The position numbers were made by a program, and so were the translations under genes. A DNA stretch of 51,552 bases. It comes from Planctomyces sp. SH-PL62 (lineage in GTDB: Bacteria > Planctomycetota > Planctomycetia > Planctomycetales > Planctomycetaceae). The notes below the pieces were generated by a model. That model did no database searches and had not been told where the DNA came from. It worked only from the letters and a program-made list of their open reading frames with translations. The DNA lies in assembly GCA_945905295.1 (NCBI GenBank), contig CAMDPX010000020.1, forward strand, positions 1 to 51,552, written 5' to 3'. Within the stretch, counting starts at the first letter, position 1, and each line of letters begins with the position of its first letter. Below, one piece after another: positions 24,424-33,063 of the stretch.

Positions 24424-25846
24424 CGTCGCTTCTTCCTGCGGTCCTCCGCGCAAGGCGTGCATTATTGGAGCCGGATCATCCGGCATCGCCGCGTGTAAGA
24501 CGCTGCGCGAACAAGGCGTCCCCTACGACTGCTTTGAAATTGGCAGTGGCGTCGGCGGGATGTGGCGATTTCAGAATGACAATGGCCTCAGTTCGGCCTA
24601 CCGGTCGCTGCACATCAACACGTCACGCGACACGATGGCGTATTCCGACTTCCCTTTGCCCAAATCGTGGCCGCCATTTCCCGATCACTCCAAAGTGTTG
24701 AAGTACTTTGAGAGCTACGTCGATCACTTCGGCTTCCGCGACACGATCACCTTTCGAACGAAAGTCGTGAAGGTCGAACTGGTCGGCCAGGACGATTGGG
24801 ACGTCACGGTCGTTGGTCCGGATGGGGAGTCTCGCACCAATCGTTACGGAGCCGTCATCGTCGCCAACGGGCATCATTGGAATCCACGCCAGGCGACCTA
24901 TCCCGGCGAGTTCCACGGCGAGCAACTCCACTCGCATCACTATCGCACCCCCGATGTAGGTCTCGGCAAGCGAGTGTTGGTGGTTGGCTTTGGGAACTCG
25001 TCGTGCGACATCGCGTGTGAGTTGTCTCGAATTTCCGATGCGGCATTCATGTCGGTGCGGCGCGGAGCGCACGTCATCCCGAAATACATGTTTGGCCGGG
25101 CGATGGACACGATCATCCCGAAGTTCATCTGGGAGCGGCTCCCGTGGTGGCTGATTCGGCCGGTCTTCGCCTATGGCTTGTGGCTGTCTCGCGGCAGAGC
25201 GAGCTGGTACGGCCTCCCCAAACCGGAACACGGCGTCCTCCAAGAGCACCCGACGATCTCGGCCGATCTCTTCAACGTACTCGGACACGGCTATCTCGGC
25301 ATCAAGCCGAACGTCGAGGAACTGTGCGGCGACTCGGTGAAGTTTGTGGACGGCAGCGTGGAGAAGATCGACGTCATCATCTGGTGTACCGGCTACAACA
25401 TTTCGTTTCCGTTCCTCGATCAACAGATCATCGAGCCGCTCAACAACGAGGTCTCGTTGTATCAGCGGGTCGTACACCCGAATCATCCGAGCCTGTTCTT
25501 TATTGGCCTGGTGCAGCCGTGGGGAGCGATGATGCCCTTGGCAGAGGCTCAATCGAAATGGATTGCCAAATTGCTCACGGGAGAGTCTGGCCTTCCTTCG
25601 CGAGATGAGATGCTGGCTGAGATTCAGCACCACCGCACGCGGATCTCCAAGCGCTACACCCACGGCGCACGGCATACGATCCAGGTCGACTTCTACCCCT
25701 ACCAGCAACTCTTGAAGAAGATGGCTCACCGCGGAAGAAAGTGGCCGAAGAGACCCTTAAATAAAACATTGACCGGCTTGCAGCCGGCGAAACCGGACAG
25801 CCGCGGAGGAAAGTGGCCGGAGAGCCCCTTAAATAAAGCTGCGTAA
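24416..25846 (+). CDS. Flavin-containing monooxygenase (class B)
   Basis: 476 residues. FAD-binding GAGSSG at 18-23, the FMO/BVMO fingerprint region around YPGEFHGEQLHSHHY, NADPH-binding VVGFGNSSCDIA, and the late IIWCTGYNISFPF block of FMOs. It would oxygenate N, S or a ketone carbon using NADPH and O2. It starts inside the previous gene (8-nt overlap). The last 38 or so residues are not family-like: they come from a 37-bp sequence repeated twice with a 72-bp period, giving the peptide KWP-R/S-PLNK twice, so the natural protein probably ended near 25735 before this DNA arrived. Confidence 0.9.
   Translation: MVDVASSCGPPRKACIIGAGSSGIAACKTLREQGVPYDCFEIGSGVGGMWRFQNDNGLSSAYRSLHINTSRDTMAYSDFPLPKSWPPFPDHSKVLKYFESYVDHFGFRDTITFRTKVVKVELVGQDDWDVTVVGPDGESRTNRYGAVIVANGHHWNPRQATYPGEFHGEQLHSHHYRTPDVGLGKRVLVVGFGNSSCDIACELSRISDAAFMSVRRGAHVIPKYMFGRAMDTIIPKFIWERLPWWLIRPVFAYGLWLSRGRASWYGLPKPEHGVLQEHPTISADLFNVLGHGYLGIKPNVEELCGDSVKFVDGSVEKIDVIIWCTGYNISFPFLDQQIIEPLNNEVSLYQRVVHPNHPSLFFIGLVQPWGAMMPLAEAQSKWIAKLLTGESGLPSRDEMLAEIQHHRTRISKRYTHGARHTIQVDFYPYQQLLKKMAHRGRKWPKRPLNKTLTGLQPAKPDSRGGKWPESPLNKAA
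25729..25837. repeat. Two-copy direct repeat at the 3' end of the monooxygenase gene
   Basis: Copies at 25729-25765 and 25801-25837, 37 bp each with four or so differences, both ending ccttaaataaa. Period 72 bp. Between them is a short hairpin, ccggcttgcagccgg (25773-25787). The repeat stays in frame with the gene and adds the tail of its product. Confidence 0.85.
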
Positions 25847-25862
25847 CGAATGAGGTTTTCCC

Positions 25863-28076
25863 GTGTCTGCGGTCTACGGAAAATATGGTCCGACCTGGCC
25901 TCGCCTGGGACGATTCGCTGAGTCGGTGGCCCAGGGTGTTCTGACCGGCTGGTTGCGATTGGGTGGCGTCCATCCGGAACGGAGCCAGTTTGCTCGCGGC
26001 CGAGTGGCGGCGATGCGAGACAAACTCGCTGCCGGAGAGACGGTTTATCTCGCGGGGCTCGGAGTCTCGACACATAACACCGGAATCTCGCTTGTCGAAG
26101 CATCCGCTCGCGACGGCATTCGCCTGATTTCGAACGACGAAGAGGAACGCTTCACCGGCGACAAGCACTGCGCCGACTACCCCGCTTACAGCATTGAATG
26201 CTTTCAACAACGACTGACCGAGCTGGGGATCCAACCGAGCGACATTCACGCCTGTCTGACGAGTTGGGACTTCGACAAGTTGATTCCGTTGGGCGTCCGC
26301 TTGGTCCTCGAGCATCTTCCCCGCAGCCTGCCGCTGCTTTCCCCGTCGTGTACTCCGAAGAACAATTTCGTTCGGCACTTCCTGGAGGTTCCCCGATCCG
26401 CTCGGAAGCTGGAGCAGCAATTGAAGCTGAGTCGCGGTGCTCTGCCACTGATCGGGATGTCGCACCATATGAACCATGCGGCTTTCTCGTATGCCTTGTC
26501 TCCCTTCAATCGCAGCCAGAAGCCGGTCCTGATCACAGTCCTCGACGGGTTCGGCGATACCGGCGCAATCTCGCTGTTTATGGCGGAGAACGGCCAGTTG
26601 CGGTGCTTGCGGGATAACGCCAGCTTCTTTGACTCGCTGGGGATCTTCTATGCCATGATCAGTTCGACCCAAGGTGGTTGGACTTCGCTCAGCAGCGAAG
26701 GACGCTACATGGGAGCGGCCGCTTGGGGCGACGGCGACCGGCTGACGAATCCGTACTACCGCGAGCTGCGACAGATTTTCTATTTCGGACCTGAGGGGCA
26801 GCTTTACATCAACCGCGCGATGGTCAACTGGCACATGAGCGGCGAGCGGAAACCGTATGGCAAGCAGCTGCGCGAGATGTTGGGTGATCCGATCCCACCG
26901 GAAAAGATGTGGAACCCCGATGCCGTATTGAGTGTGGACAACGTCGAGCATTCTCCGGTCACGCGAGATCGAGTCGATCTGGCGGCCGCCACGCAATTGG
27001 TGTTCGAGGACGCGCTGTTCCACATCGTCGAGCACCTGATCCGTTCGACGCAGGCCGATCAACTCGTGTTGACCGGCGGCACGGCTCTGAATTGCATCGC
27101 CAATATGCGGTTGGTCGAACGCTTTGACGAGAAGTGGTATCAGCGAAATCTTGGTCTCAACACGCGGCTTCACATCTGGGTGCCGCCGACTCCGGGAGAC
27201 GCGGGAGCCGCCGCAGGTGCCGCTTTCAACTTTGCGTTGCAGTCGGGGGCTCGGCCCGGCCACGTCATGCAGCACGCCTTCTATTGCGGCCGATCGCCAA
27301 AGAAGTCGGAGATCGAGCAGGCGCTGAAATCAGACTCGGAGATTGGCTTTCTGAGGATGGGCTGTGCTCGCAGCGACGAGCAACTCGAAGCGATTGCGGA
27401 TTTCGCCGCATTCGTTGTGGCTCGTGACGGCGTCATCGGCTTCTTCCAAGGCTCCGCCGAGACCGGCCCACGAGCGTTGGGACACCGTTCGATCGTCGCG
27501 AATCCGTGCAATCCCAACACGCTGGAAAACATCAACAGCCGCGTGAAGTTTCGCGAGCGGATTCGCCCCTTGGCTCCGATGGCCACGCTCGAAGCGGCGC
27601 AACACTTCTTTGAACTTTCGCCCGGTTCGGCGGACGACAATTTCAACGCCTACAACTACATGGTCCTCACCGCGCAGGCTCGACCCGCCGCGTACGCCGC
27701 GATCCCCGCTGTCATCCATCACGATGGCACCGCCCGCGTGCAGATCGTTCGCCGCGAACAGGATCCCTTTACCTACGCTTACCTCAAGGCAATGGGGCGG
27801 CATCTGGGAGTCGAAGTCTCCGTCAATACATCGTTGAATGTCGGCAGTCCGATCGTGCAGACACCCGAGCAAGCATTGGTCGCGTTGAAGAAAGCCAAAG
27901 CGCTGACGGCGCTTTTGATGATCGCCGATGACGGTGAAACTTTTCTCGCTTGGCATCAAGTCGATCAGGCCTCCAAAGATGCCGGACGACAACTGCTGAT
28001 GTGGCAGAAGGAATGGAACAACAATCCAACGCCCACAACCAAACGCTCACAACGACCCGAATTGGCGGCAGTCTGA
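25863..28076 (+). CDS. Carbamoyltransferase, NodU/CmcH family
   Basis: 737 residues; transfers a carbamoyl group from carbamoyl phosphate, via a carbamoyl-adenylate, to a hydroxyl. N-terminal Kae1-like ATPase domain: EEERF at 93-97, metal-site SHHMNHAAF at 200-208, VLDGFGDTG near 226 and SSEGRYMG. C-terminal YrdC-like part: SAETGPRALGHRSIVANP and VNTSLNVGSPIV. All usual motifs are present. The start is GTG at 25863 with GAGG about 8 nt upstream. The last residues (PELAAV) lie in the DNA that is duplicated upstream of each acyltransferase gene. In natural-product clusters this family decorates sugars or polyketides; here it implies a carbamoylated product. Confidence 0.92.
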   Translation: MSAVYGKYGPTWPRLGRFAESVAQGVLTGWLRLGGVHPERSQFARGRVAAMRDKLAAGETVYLAGLGVSTHNTGISLVEASARDGIRLISNDEEERFTGDKHCADYPAYSIECFQQRLTELGIQPSDIHACLTSWDFDKLIPLGVRLVLEHLPRSLPLLSPSCTPKNNFVRHFLEVPRSARKLEQQLKLSRGALPLIGMSHHMNHAAFSYALSPFNRSQKPVLITVLDGFGDTGAISLFMAENGQLRCLRDNASFFDSLGIFYAMISSTQGGWTSLSSEGRYMGAAAWGDGDRLTNPYYRELRQIFYFGPEGQLYINRAMVNWHMSGERKPYGKQLREMLGDPIPPEKMWNPDAVLSVDNVEHSPVTRDRVDLAAATQLVFEDALFHIVEHLIRSTQADQLVLTGGTALNCIANMRLVERFDEKWYQRNLGLNTRLHIWVPPTPGDAGAAAGAAFNFALQSGARPGHVMQHAFYCGRSPKKSEIEQALKSDSEIGFLRMGCARSDEQLEAIADFAAFVVARDGVIGFFQGSAETGPRALGHRSIVANPCNPNTLENINSRVKFRERIRPLAPMATLEAAQHFFELSPGSADDNFNAYNYMVLTAQARPAAYAAIPAVIHHDGTARVQIVRREQDPFTYAYLKAMGRHLGVEVSVNTSLNVGSPIVQTPEQALVALKKAKALTALLMIADDGETFLAWHQVDQASKDAGRQLLMWQKEWNNNPTPTTKRSQRPELAAV

Positions 28077-29666
28077 TCACAACAGGAGCGGTTCGCCTGA
28101 CTCGATTAACTGGCCGTGAATGACTGATACAAATCGCACAACCGACGTCGGAGCCATGTGACTTGCGGCGCGGTTTTTGACGAGATGAATCCCTTCAACG
28201 GGGCTGCCGATAAGACCTCCTATTCGCGATCCGCCGACCAAGCCGGTCGGTGCGGATTGATATGGAGGTCATCCATGTCGGATGTGTTCCCACTCCCCTT
28301 GGTTCCGTTTGAAGAGTACCTGGCGATCGATGATCGACCCGGATACCGGATGACTTTTCTGTTTGAGATGACCTTTGACGGGCGGATCGATCGCCCGGCG
28401 TTTAAGTTTGGTTTGGCCGAGGCATCCGAGCGGCACCCGTTATTGAAAGCGTTCATCGAAAAACGCCGCTTCCGCAGTTGGCGCTGGGTTTCCGCGGGAA
28501 ACACACAGCCCCAAGTCGATTGGCTGTCGTTCAATGAACCGGTGGTTTTTCCGGACGACCCGGGGATCGATCTGACTCAAGAGGTTGGTGTCCGATTTTT
28601 TGTCCGAGTTGGAAATTGCCACTCACGACTGATCGCGCTATTTCATCATGCCTGTTGTGACGGAATAGGCGCGATTCAGTATCTGTCGGATTTGTTTTGC
28701 GCTTATACACGGTTCTTGTTCCCAAGCGCCGAGAAGCATCCGGCCTATCAGCCCGCGATTGCGAGTCACTTGTTGCGGCGAGGTGATTTGGACGTTCATC
28801 GGGACGAAACGATGTCTTGGTTCCGCTTGTTTCGGCGGACGCTGGCCTATGCCTGGAAGTATGGAGTGTATTCCGCGAAGCCATTAGCCCGCGCGCTCCC
28901 TTCGTCACGCCCTGCAACGCCGCTCGTCTATCCGGGCACGCTGACCCGGACGCTGTCTGATTTCGCACAGCGTGCTCTGAGGCAAGTGGCTCGCCGTCAC
29001 GGTGTCACGGTCAACGAACTCTTGGTCCGCGAATTGATGTTGGCGATTCGTGATTGGAATCAACGTCACTCGTCGATCAAAGACACGGACCAGATATCGA
29101 TCTTGGTGCCGACGAATCTGCGAAATTTGGATCACGATCACATGCCCGCTGCAAATATCATGGGGCTGGTCGCCTTTCAGCGTCCGGTGGCCGATCTGAA
29201 TCAGCCGGAAAAGTTGCTGGAGTCGATCAGCGCAGAAAGTCAGTTCTACAAACGCTGGCGTTATGCCGCCGTGACCTTGGATGCCTTGAAAGTACTCCGC
29301 TGGATTCCCGGATCGCTGCGTCTGATTTTGAATCGCCAGAAGGCCACGAGTTCGGCGATTCTGTCGTGCATCGGCGATCCGTCACTGGCGATTGCCGGGA
29401 ACTTTCCCGTGAACGAAGACGGTAATCCGATCCTCGGTAATCTCGTCTTTACGGATCTGAACGCCGCTCCGCCGATTCGTCCTCACACGCATGCCGCATT
29501 CACGACTTGGCATTACAGCAACAAACTTCGCCTGGGTGTTCGTTGCGATTCCGCAATCTTCACTCAGGAAACCGCTCAAGAACTGCTCGACTTGTATGCC
29601 GACCGTGTCGTCGAACTGGCCGCGTCAGCGGTCGATCGTCGCGAAGCGGCGCGAGTTGCCGCATGA
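28055..29666 (+). repeat. Duplicated segment, copy 2 (upstream region plus acyltransferase gene)
   Basis: Second copy of the segment at 21665-23275. The shared part begins within the last codons of the carbamoyltransferase gene (gaattggcggcag at 28061) and runs through the acyltransferase stop. The gene part is more conserved than the leader, consistent with an old duplication under selection. Confidence 0.8.
28275..29666 (+). CDS. HHxxxDG acyltransferase / condensation-domain-like protein (2)
   Basis: 463 residues, the same length as the copy at 21884-23275 and identical at most positions. Catalytic HHACCDG is kept at 124-130 (followed by IGAIQYLSDLF). The start at 28275 follows GGAGG. Differences cluster in surface-like segments, such as 41-70 (KFGLAEASERHPLLKAFIE versus EIGIAEACRRHPLLSAFVR). 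Its stop overlaps a possible ATG start of the ketosynthase (ATGA at 29663), so the two may be translated together. Whether the paralogues have separate substrates is unknown. Confidence 0.85.
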   Translation: MSDVFPLPLVPFEEYLAIDDRPGYRMTFLFEMTFDGRIDRPAFKFGLAEASERHPLLKAFIEKRRFRSWRWVSAGNTQPQVDWLSFNEPVVFPDDPGIDLTQEVGVRFFVRVGNCHSRLIALFHHACCDGIGAIQYLSDLFCAYTRFLFPSAEKHPAYQPAIASHLLRRGDLDVHRDETMSWFRLFRRTLAYAWKYGVYSAKPLARALPSSRPATPLVYPGTLTRTLSDFAQRALRQVARRHGVTVNELLVRELMLAIRDWNQRHSSIKDTDQISILVPTNLRNLDHDHMPAANIMGLVAFQRPVADLNQPEKLLESISAESQFYKRWRYAAVTLDALKVLRWIPGSLRLILNRQKATSSAILSCIGDPSLAIAGNFPVNEDGNPILGNLVFTDLNAAPPIRPHTHAAFTTWHYSNKLRLGVRCDSAIFTQETAQELLDLYADRVVELAASAVDRREAARVAA

Positions 29667-29692
29667 CGACACAGTATGTGGTGGGTTACAGT

Positions 29693-30976
29693 ATGAAACG
29701 TCGAGTTGTCGTGACCGGCCTGGGGTGCATCACCCCTGTTGGGAACACCGTGAATGCGATGTGGAATTCGCTGACAGAGCGGAACAGCGGCGTCGGTCCA
29801 ATCAACTATTTTGATTCTTCGACTCTCCCGACCAGGTTCGCCGCGCAAGTCAAGAACGTTCAACTGTCCAGCTACGTTCCAGACCCGGAGCGATTTCAGC
29901 ACAGCGGCCGCAACATCCATTTTGCGATCGGTGCCGCAGTGCAAGCGGTCAAGGACGCAGGGCTGGACGAACAGAATGTCGATCCGACTCGGTTCGGCGT
30001 GTATCTCGGATCGGGCGAAGGTCAGTTGGATTTTCCCGCGTTCATGCAGATGATTGCCGGTGCGCAGAAAGACGGCGAATTGGATTATTCGCGGTTCACG
30101 GAACTGGGCTTTGTGCATCTGCACCCGGCGCGGGAACTAGAGCAAGAGCCGAACATGGCGGCGGCGCATCTGGCGTCGTTGTTCAACGCGCAAGGGCCGA
30201 ACTTGAGTTGCCTGACGGCCTGTGCGGCTTCCAGTCAGGCGCTGGGTGAGGCCACCGAATTGATTCGCCGAGGCGACGCGGAAGTGATGCTGTCAGGTGG
30301 CGCTCACAGCATGATTCACCATTTCGGGATCACGGGTTTCTCGTTGCTGACCGCGCTGTCGACTCGCAATGACGATCCGCAGGCCGCGTCTCGGCCGTTT
30401 GATCGGGATCGTGATGGATTTGTCTTGGGCGAAGGGTCTGGGATGTTGGTGCTGGAAGAATTGGAACATGCCCAGCGTCGCGGGGCCCAAATCTATGGCG
30501 AGATCATTGGCTACGGGTCCAGCGCGGACTCGTATCGGATCACCGATATGCACCCGGAAGGACGCGGGGCGACGGCTTGTATCAAAATGGCTCTGGACGA
30601 CGCACGAGTGAATCCAGAAGACGTGCATTACATTAACGCACATGGCACGAGCACCGAGGTGAACGATCGCACCGAGACACAGGCCATCAAGCGAGTCTTT
30701 GGCGAACGGGCCTATCAGACACCGGTCTCCAGTACCAAGAGCATGATGGGGCACTTGATCGCCGCGGCGGGTGCGGTGGAAGCCATGATCTGCCTGATGG
30801 CCATCAACGAAGATGTGTTGCCGCCCACAATCAACTATGAAACGCCTGATCCAAATTGCGATCTGGATTACATCCCGAACGAAACTCGCGAGCGGAAAGT
30901 TCGTGTGGCCATGTCGAATAGTTTCGGGTTTGGCGGGCAGAATGTGACATTGGTGTTGAAAGAGTTTTCGATTTGA
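29693..30976 (+). CDS. Beta-ketoacyl synthase, FabF/KS-alpha-like
   Basis: 427-residue elongating ketosynthase. It makes C-C bonds by decarboxylative Claisen condensation on ACP-bound chains. The full triad is visible: Cys177 in LTACAASSQ, His317 in NAHGTST, His353 in MMGHLIAAAG. The gatekeeping C-terminal block SNSFGFGGQN is also present. The start at 29693 fits the family N-terminus MKRRVVVTGLG; an in-frame ATG at 29663 overlaps the previous stop and is the alternative. A second, catalytically empty ketosynthase converges on it 46 bp away. No acyl carrier protein gene is nearby. Confidence 0.93.
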   Translation: MKRRVVVTGLGCITPVGNTVNAMWNSLTERNSGVGPINYFDSSTLPTRFAAQVKNVQLSSYVPDPERFQHSGRNIHFAIGAAVQAVKDAGLDEQNVDPTRFGVYLGSGEGQLDFPAFMQMIAGAQKDGELDYSRFTELGFVHLHPARELEQEPNMAAAHLASLFNAQGPNLSCLTACAASSQALGEATELIRRGDAEVMLSGGAHSMIHHFGITGFSLLTALSTRNDDPQAASRPFDRDRDGFVLGEGSGMLVLEELEHAQRRGAQIYGEIIGYGSSADSYRITDMHPEGRGATACIKMALDDARVNPEDVHYINAHGTSTEVNDRTETQAIKRVFGERAYQTPVSSTKSMMGHLIAAAGAVEAMICLMAINEDVLPPTINYETPDPNCDLDYIPNETRERKVRVAMSNSFGFGGQNVTLVLKEFSI

Positions 30977-31022
30977 TCGACCAAGTCACCATCAGCGGAT
31001 CGCAGTCGGGCCGTCATGCGCT

Positions 31023-32327
31023 TCAGACACCCACCGCCAGCAGCGCGCTGGCTTGCCCCATGCAGGTCACGCTGAGTTTCAAGAAGACTTTGTTCGCGGC
31101 CTTGGCCGGTGAACCGTGAATCACATTCAACCGACACGCCGGATCGGGTGTCCGATAATTCAACGTCGGCAAGACCTCACCGGTCTGAAGTCCGACCAGT
31201 GAAGCAACGATCTCCAACGGCCCCGAACCGGCTCCCGAATTTCCGAAGTAGCTCTTGAACGCCGTCACGGGAATCTCAGCACCTCGCGCCCCGAAGAGAT
31301 CGTGAATCGCCGCCGCCTCCGCGGCATCGACCACGTTGTCGCTCAGACCGAAGGCATTCACATGGCCGACGTCATCCGGTCCGATTCCCGCATCGTGAAA
31401 CGCCGCACGAGCCGCATTGACGAGGGCAAGTCGGAAATTCGGTTTGCCACTCCGATCAATGGCGCATCCCGAGCCCGTTCCCAGGATCTCCCCGTAGACT
31501 TTCGCGCCGCGCGCGGCAGCGTGGGCTTCCGTTTCCAGAATGATTGTCACCCCCGCCTCGCCCAGCACCTGTCCGTTGCGAGTCGCGTCGAACGGACGGC
31601 TCCAAGTTTCCGGAGGCTCCCCCGGAAAGTCCGCCAACTCGTCGTACATCCGCGCGTGCAACGCTTTGATCTGTGTCGTGCGAGTTCCGGTCGCCCCCGT
31701 GATCATGACGTCCGCCTGGCCGCGACGCATGATCCGAATTGACTCGCCAATGCAGAGGTTGCCCGAAGCCTCGATCATCGTCAGCGAGTTACTTGGCCCG
31801 CGTGCATCGGCCAAAATGCTGATGTGACACGACGGCATGTTCGGCAAATACTTCAGCAGCCACAGCGGCTCCATCTTTTCCAAGCCGTCCATCCCCCACC
31901 GGGCCAACTCAAAATTGAGCTTCTTGTCCGAACAGGCGAATGCCGGATCTCGCAAAACACTTGCCGGGGTGTGCATCTGATTGGAGCCGAACTCCACACC
32001 GACCCGCTCGTGCTCGAGGTCCGCCATACTTAACCCAGAGTGCTCAATTCCGATGATGGCAGATGTCACGGCCAATTGAGTCTCACGGCTCATGACCTTC
32101 AGATTTTTTCGTTGGCTCTTCAGCCATTTGGAAGCTGCAGTCTCGTCGTTGAGATCGCTGGCCTCACCGCCCAGATGGCCAGGAACCGCGCTCGCGGGAA
32201 TCAATACAAGTGGAGCAATGCCGCTCTTCCCGGACAGTAGTTCCGACGCAAACGGCTCCAAGTCAATCCCCAATGGGCTGACGATGCCCAACCCGGTGAT
32301 GACAACTCGCTGCGAGGTTTCACTCAT
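31023..32327 (-). CDS. Ketosynthase-like protein lacking the catalytic triad (chain-length-factor-like)
   Basis: 434 residues, clearly homologous to the plus-strand KS (TGLGIVSPLG, RRGQADVMITG, VNAFGLSDNVVDA, LPTLNYRTPDP). By alignment Cys177 corresponds to Glu186 (LTMIEASGN), His317 to Phe326 (NAFGLS) and His353 to Asn363 (YFGNSG). Replacement of all three means it cannot condense by the usual route. In type II polyketide systems such a partner (KS-beta/CLF, usually Gln for Cys) forms a heterodimer with the active KS and sets chain length. The start at 32327 has GGAGA upstream. Being on the opposite strand to its likely partner is unusual. Confidence 0.88.
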   Translation of the reverse strand: MSETSQRVVITGLGIVSPLGIDLEPFASELLSGKSGIAPLVLIPASAVPGHLGGEASDLNDETAASKWLKSQRKNLKVMSRETQLAVTSAIIGIEHSGLSMADLEHERVGVEFGSNQMHTPASVLRDPAFACSDKKLNFELARWGMDGLEKMEPLWLLKYLPNMPSCHISILADARGPSNSLTMIEASGNLCIGESIRIMRRGQADVMITGATGTRTTQIKALHARMYDELADFPGEPPETWSRPFDATRNGQVLGEAGVTIILETEAHAAARGAKVYGEILGTGSGCAIDRSGKPNFRLALVNAARAAFHDAGIGPDDVGHVNAFGLSDNVVDAAEAAAIHDLFGARGAEIPVTAFKSYFGNSGAGSGPLEIVASLVGLQTGEVLPTLNYRTPDPACRLNVIHGSPAKAANKVFLKLSVTCMGQASALLAVGV

Positions 32328-33063
32328 TCTCCATCGCTCGCTGGTACTTCCAAAGGGCCTGCTGAGACAGCCGGCTGACCAACCCTGCTTGGCACAAAAA
32401 CAGAATCGGTCTGATTCGGTGAGTTCCAAGCCGAGGGAAAAAAGAACCTTTCCAATCGCGTCACTGAGAGGAATCTATCGGCATTTGCAAGGCCGGTCTC
32501 AAGTGACCCAAAAAGTCATTGACTCCAGCATGTTCGCGATTCACCGACTCACATTTCACGGTCCAAGTTCTTTAGTAGTTAAAGAAAGCTGAGGCCCTGA
32601 CGGTACTGTGGCCGGAACTTTGGCTCCGAAGTTCATCGACTATGAAACACTTTCGCAGACGCTAAACGAGTCCGAAGGATGAATGCGACGCGTGCGTAAT
32701 TCTGGCTCTCCGCCATTCGTGTTGAGTATTTGAGTGAGCGGCATGGCGCTAGCCGCCGGTGCAGACGAAAACAACCGGCGGCTAGCGCCTTGCCGCTCAC
32801 AGGACACTGGTTTCAGCACGAATGGCGGAGAGCCGTAATTCTTCGTGACTGCCGATGTGCGATTCCGCCTCTGTTGAGCAATGTGGGCCACACCGAGCCA
32901 TTGCGACTCTACCGGTTATTCCGCCAATTGGGCGCAGATGTGACGGTGCGGCAGATTCTGCCGCCGTTCGGTCCATGCGACGTCCCCGTGTCGGTCGATT
33001 GAATCGGAACGACGAGGGATAAGTTCCTCGAACCAATGCCGTCACAAGACAGGAAGTTTTGAC
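32328..33063. other. 736-bp gap between divergent KS-like and desaturase genes
   Basis: No convincing gene. The middle (32704-32834) is a nested palindrome. The rest has no recognised RNA or operator. Promoters for both divergent genes must lie here. A short stretch around 32890-33000 reads as protein-like (LRLYRLFRQLGADVTV) but has no start or ribosome-binding site and may be a gene remnant. Confidence 0.5.
32704..32834. repeat. Nested double palindrome
   Basis: Outer arms ggctctccgccattcgtg (32704-32721) and its exact complement at 32817-32834. Inner arms 32734-32760 and 32774-32800, 27 nt with one mismatch, around a 13-nt loop. The whole can fold as one long interrupted stem. It looks like one palindrome inserted inside another or a two-layer version of the same element type. 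Confidence 0.88.

Noticed and set aside
29663-29692. Earlier ketosynthase start overlapping the acyltransferase stop
   Set aside because: Kept only as an alternative: the ten extra residues are not family-like, although the ATGA overlap could allow coupled translation.
32730-33002. Possible small gene in the gap before desaturase 1
   Set aside because: Its first third runs through the nested palindrome and there is no ribosome-binding site. A short protein-like stretch remains and is noted in the gap entry.
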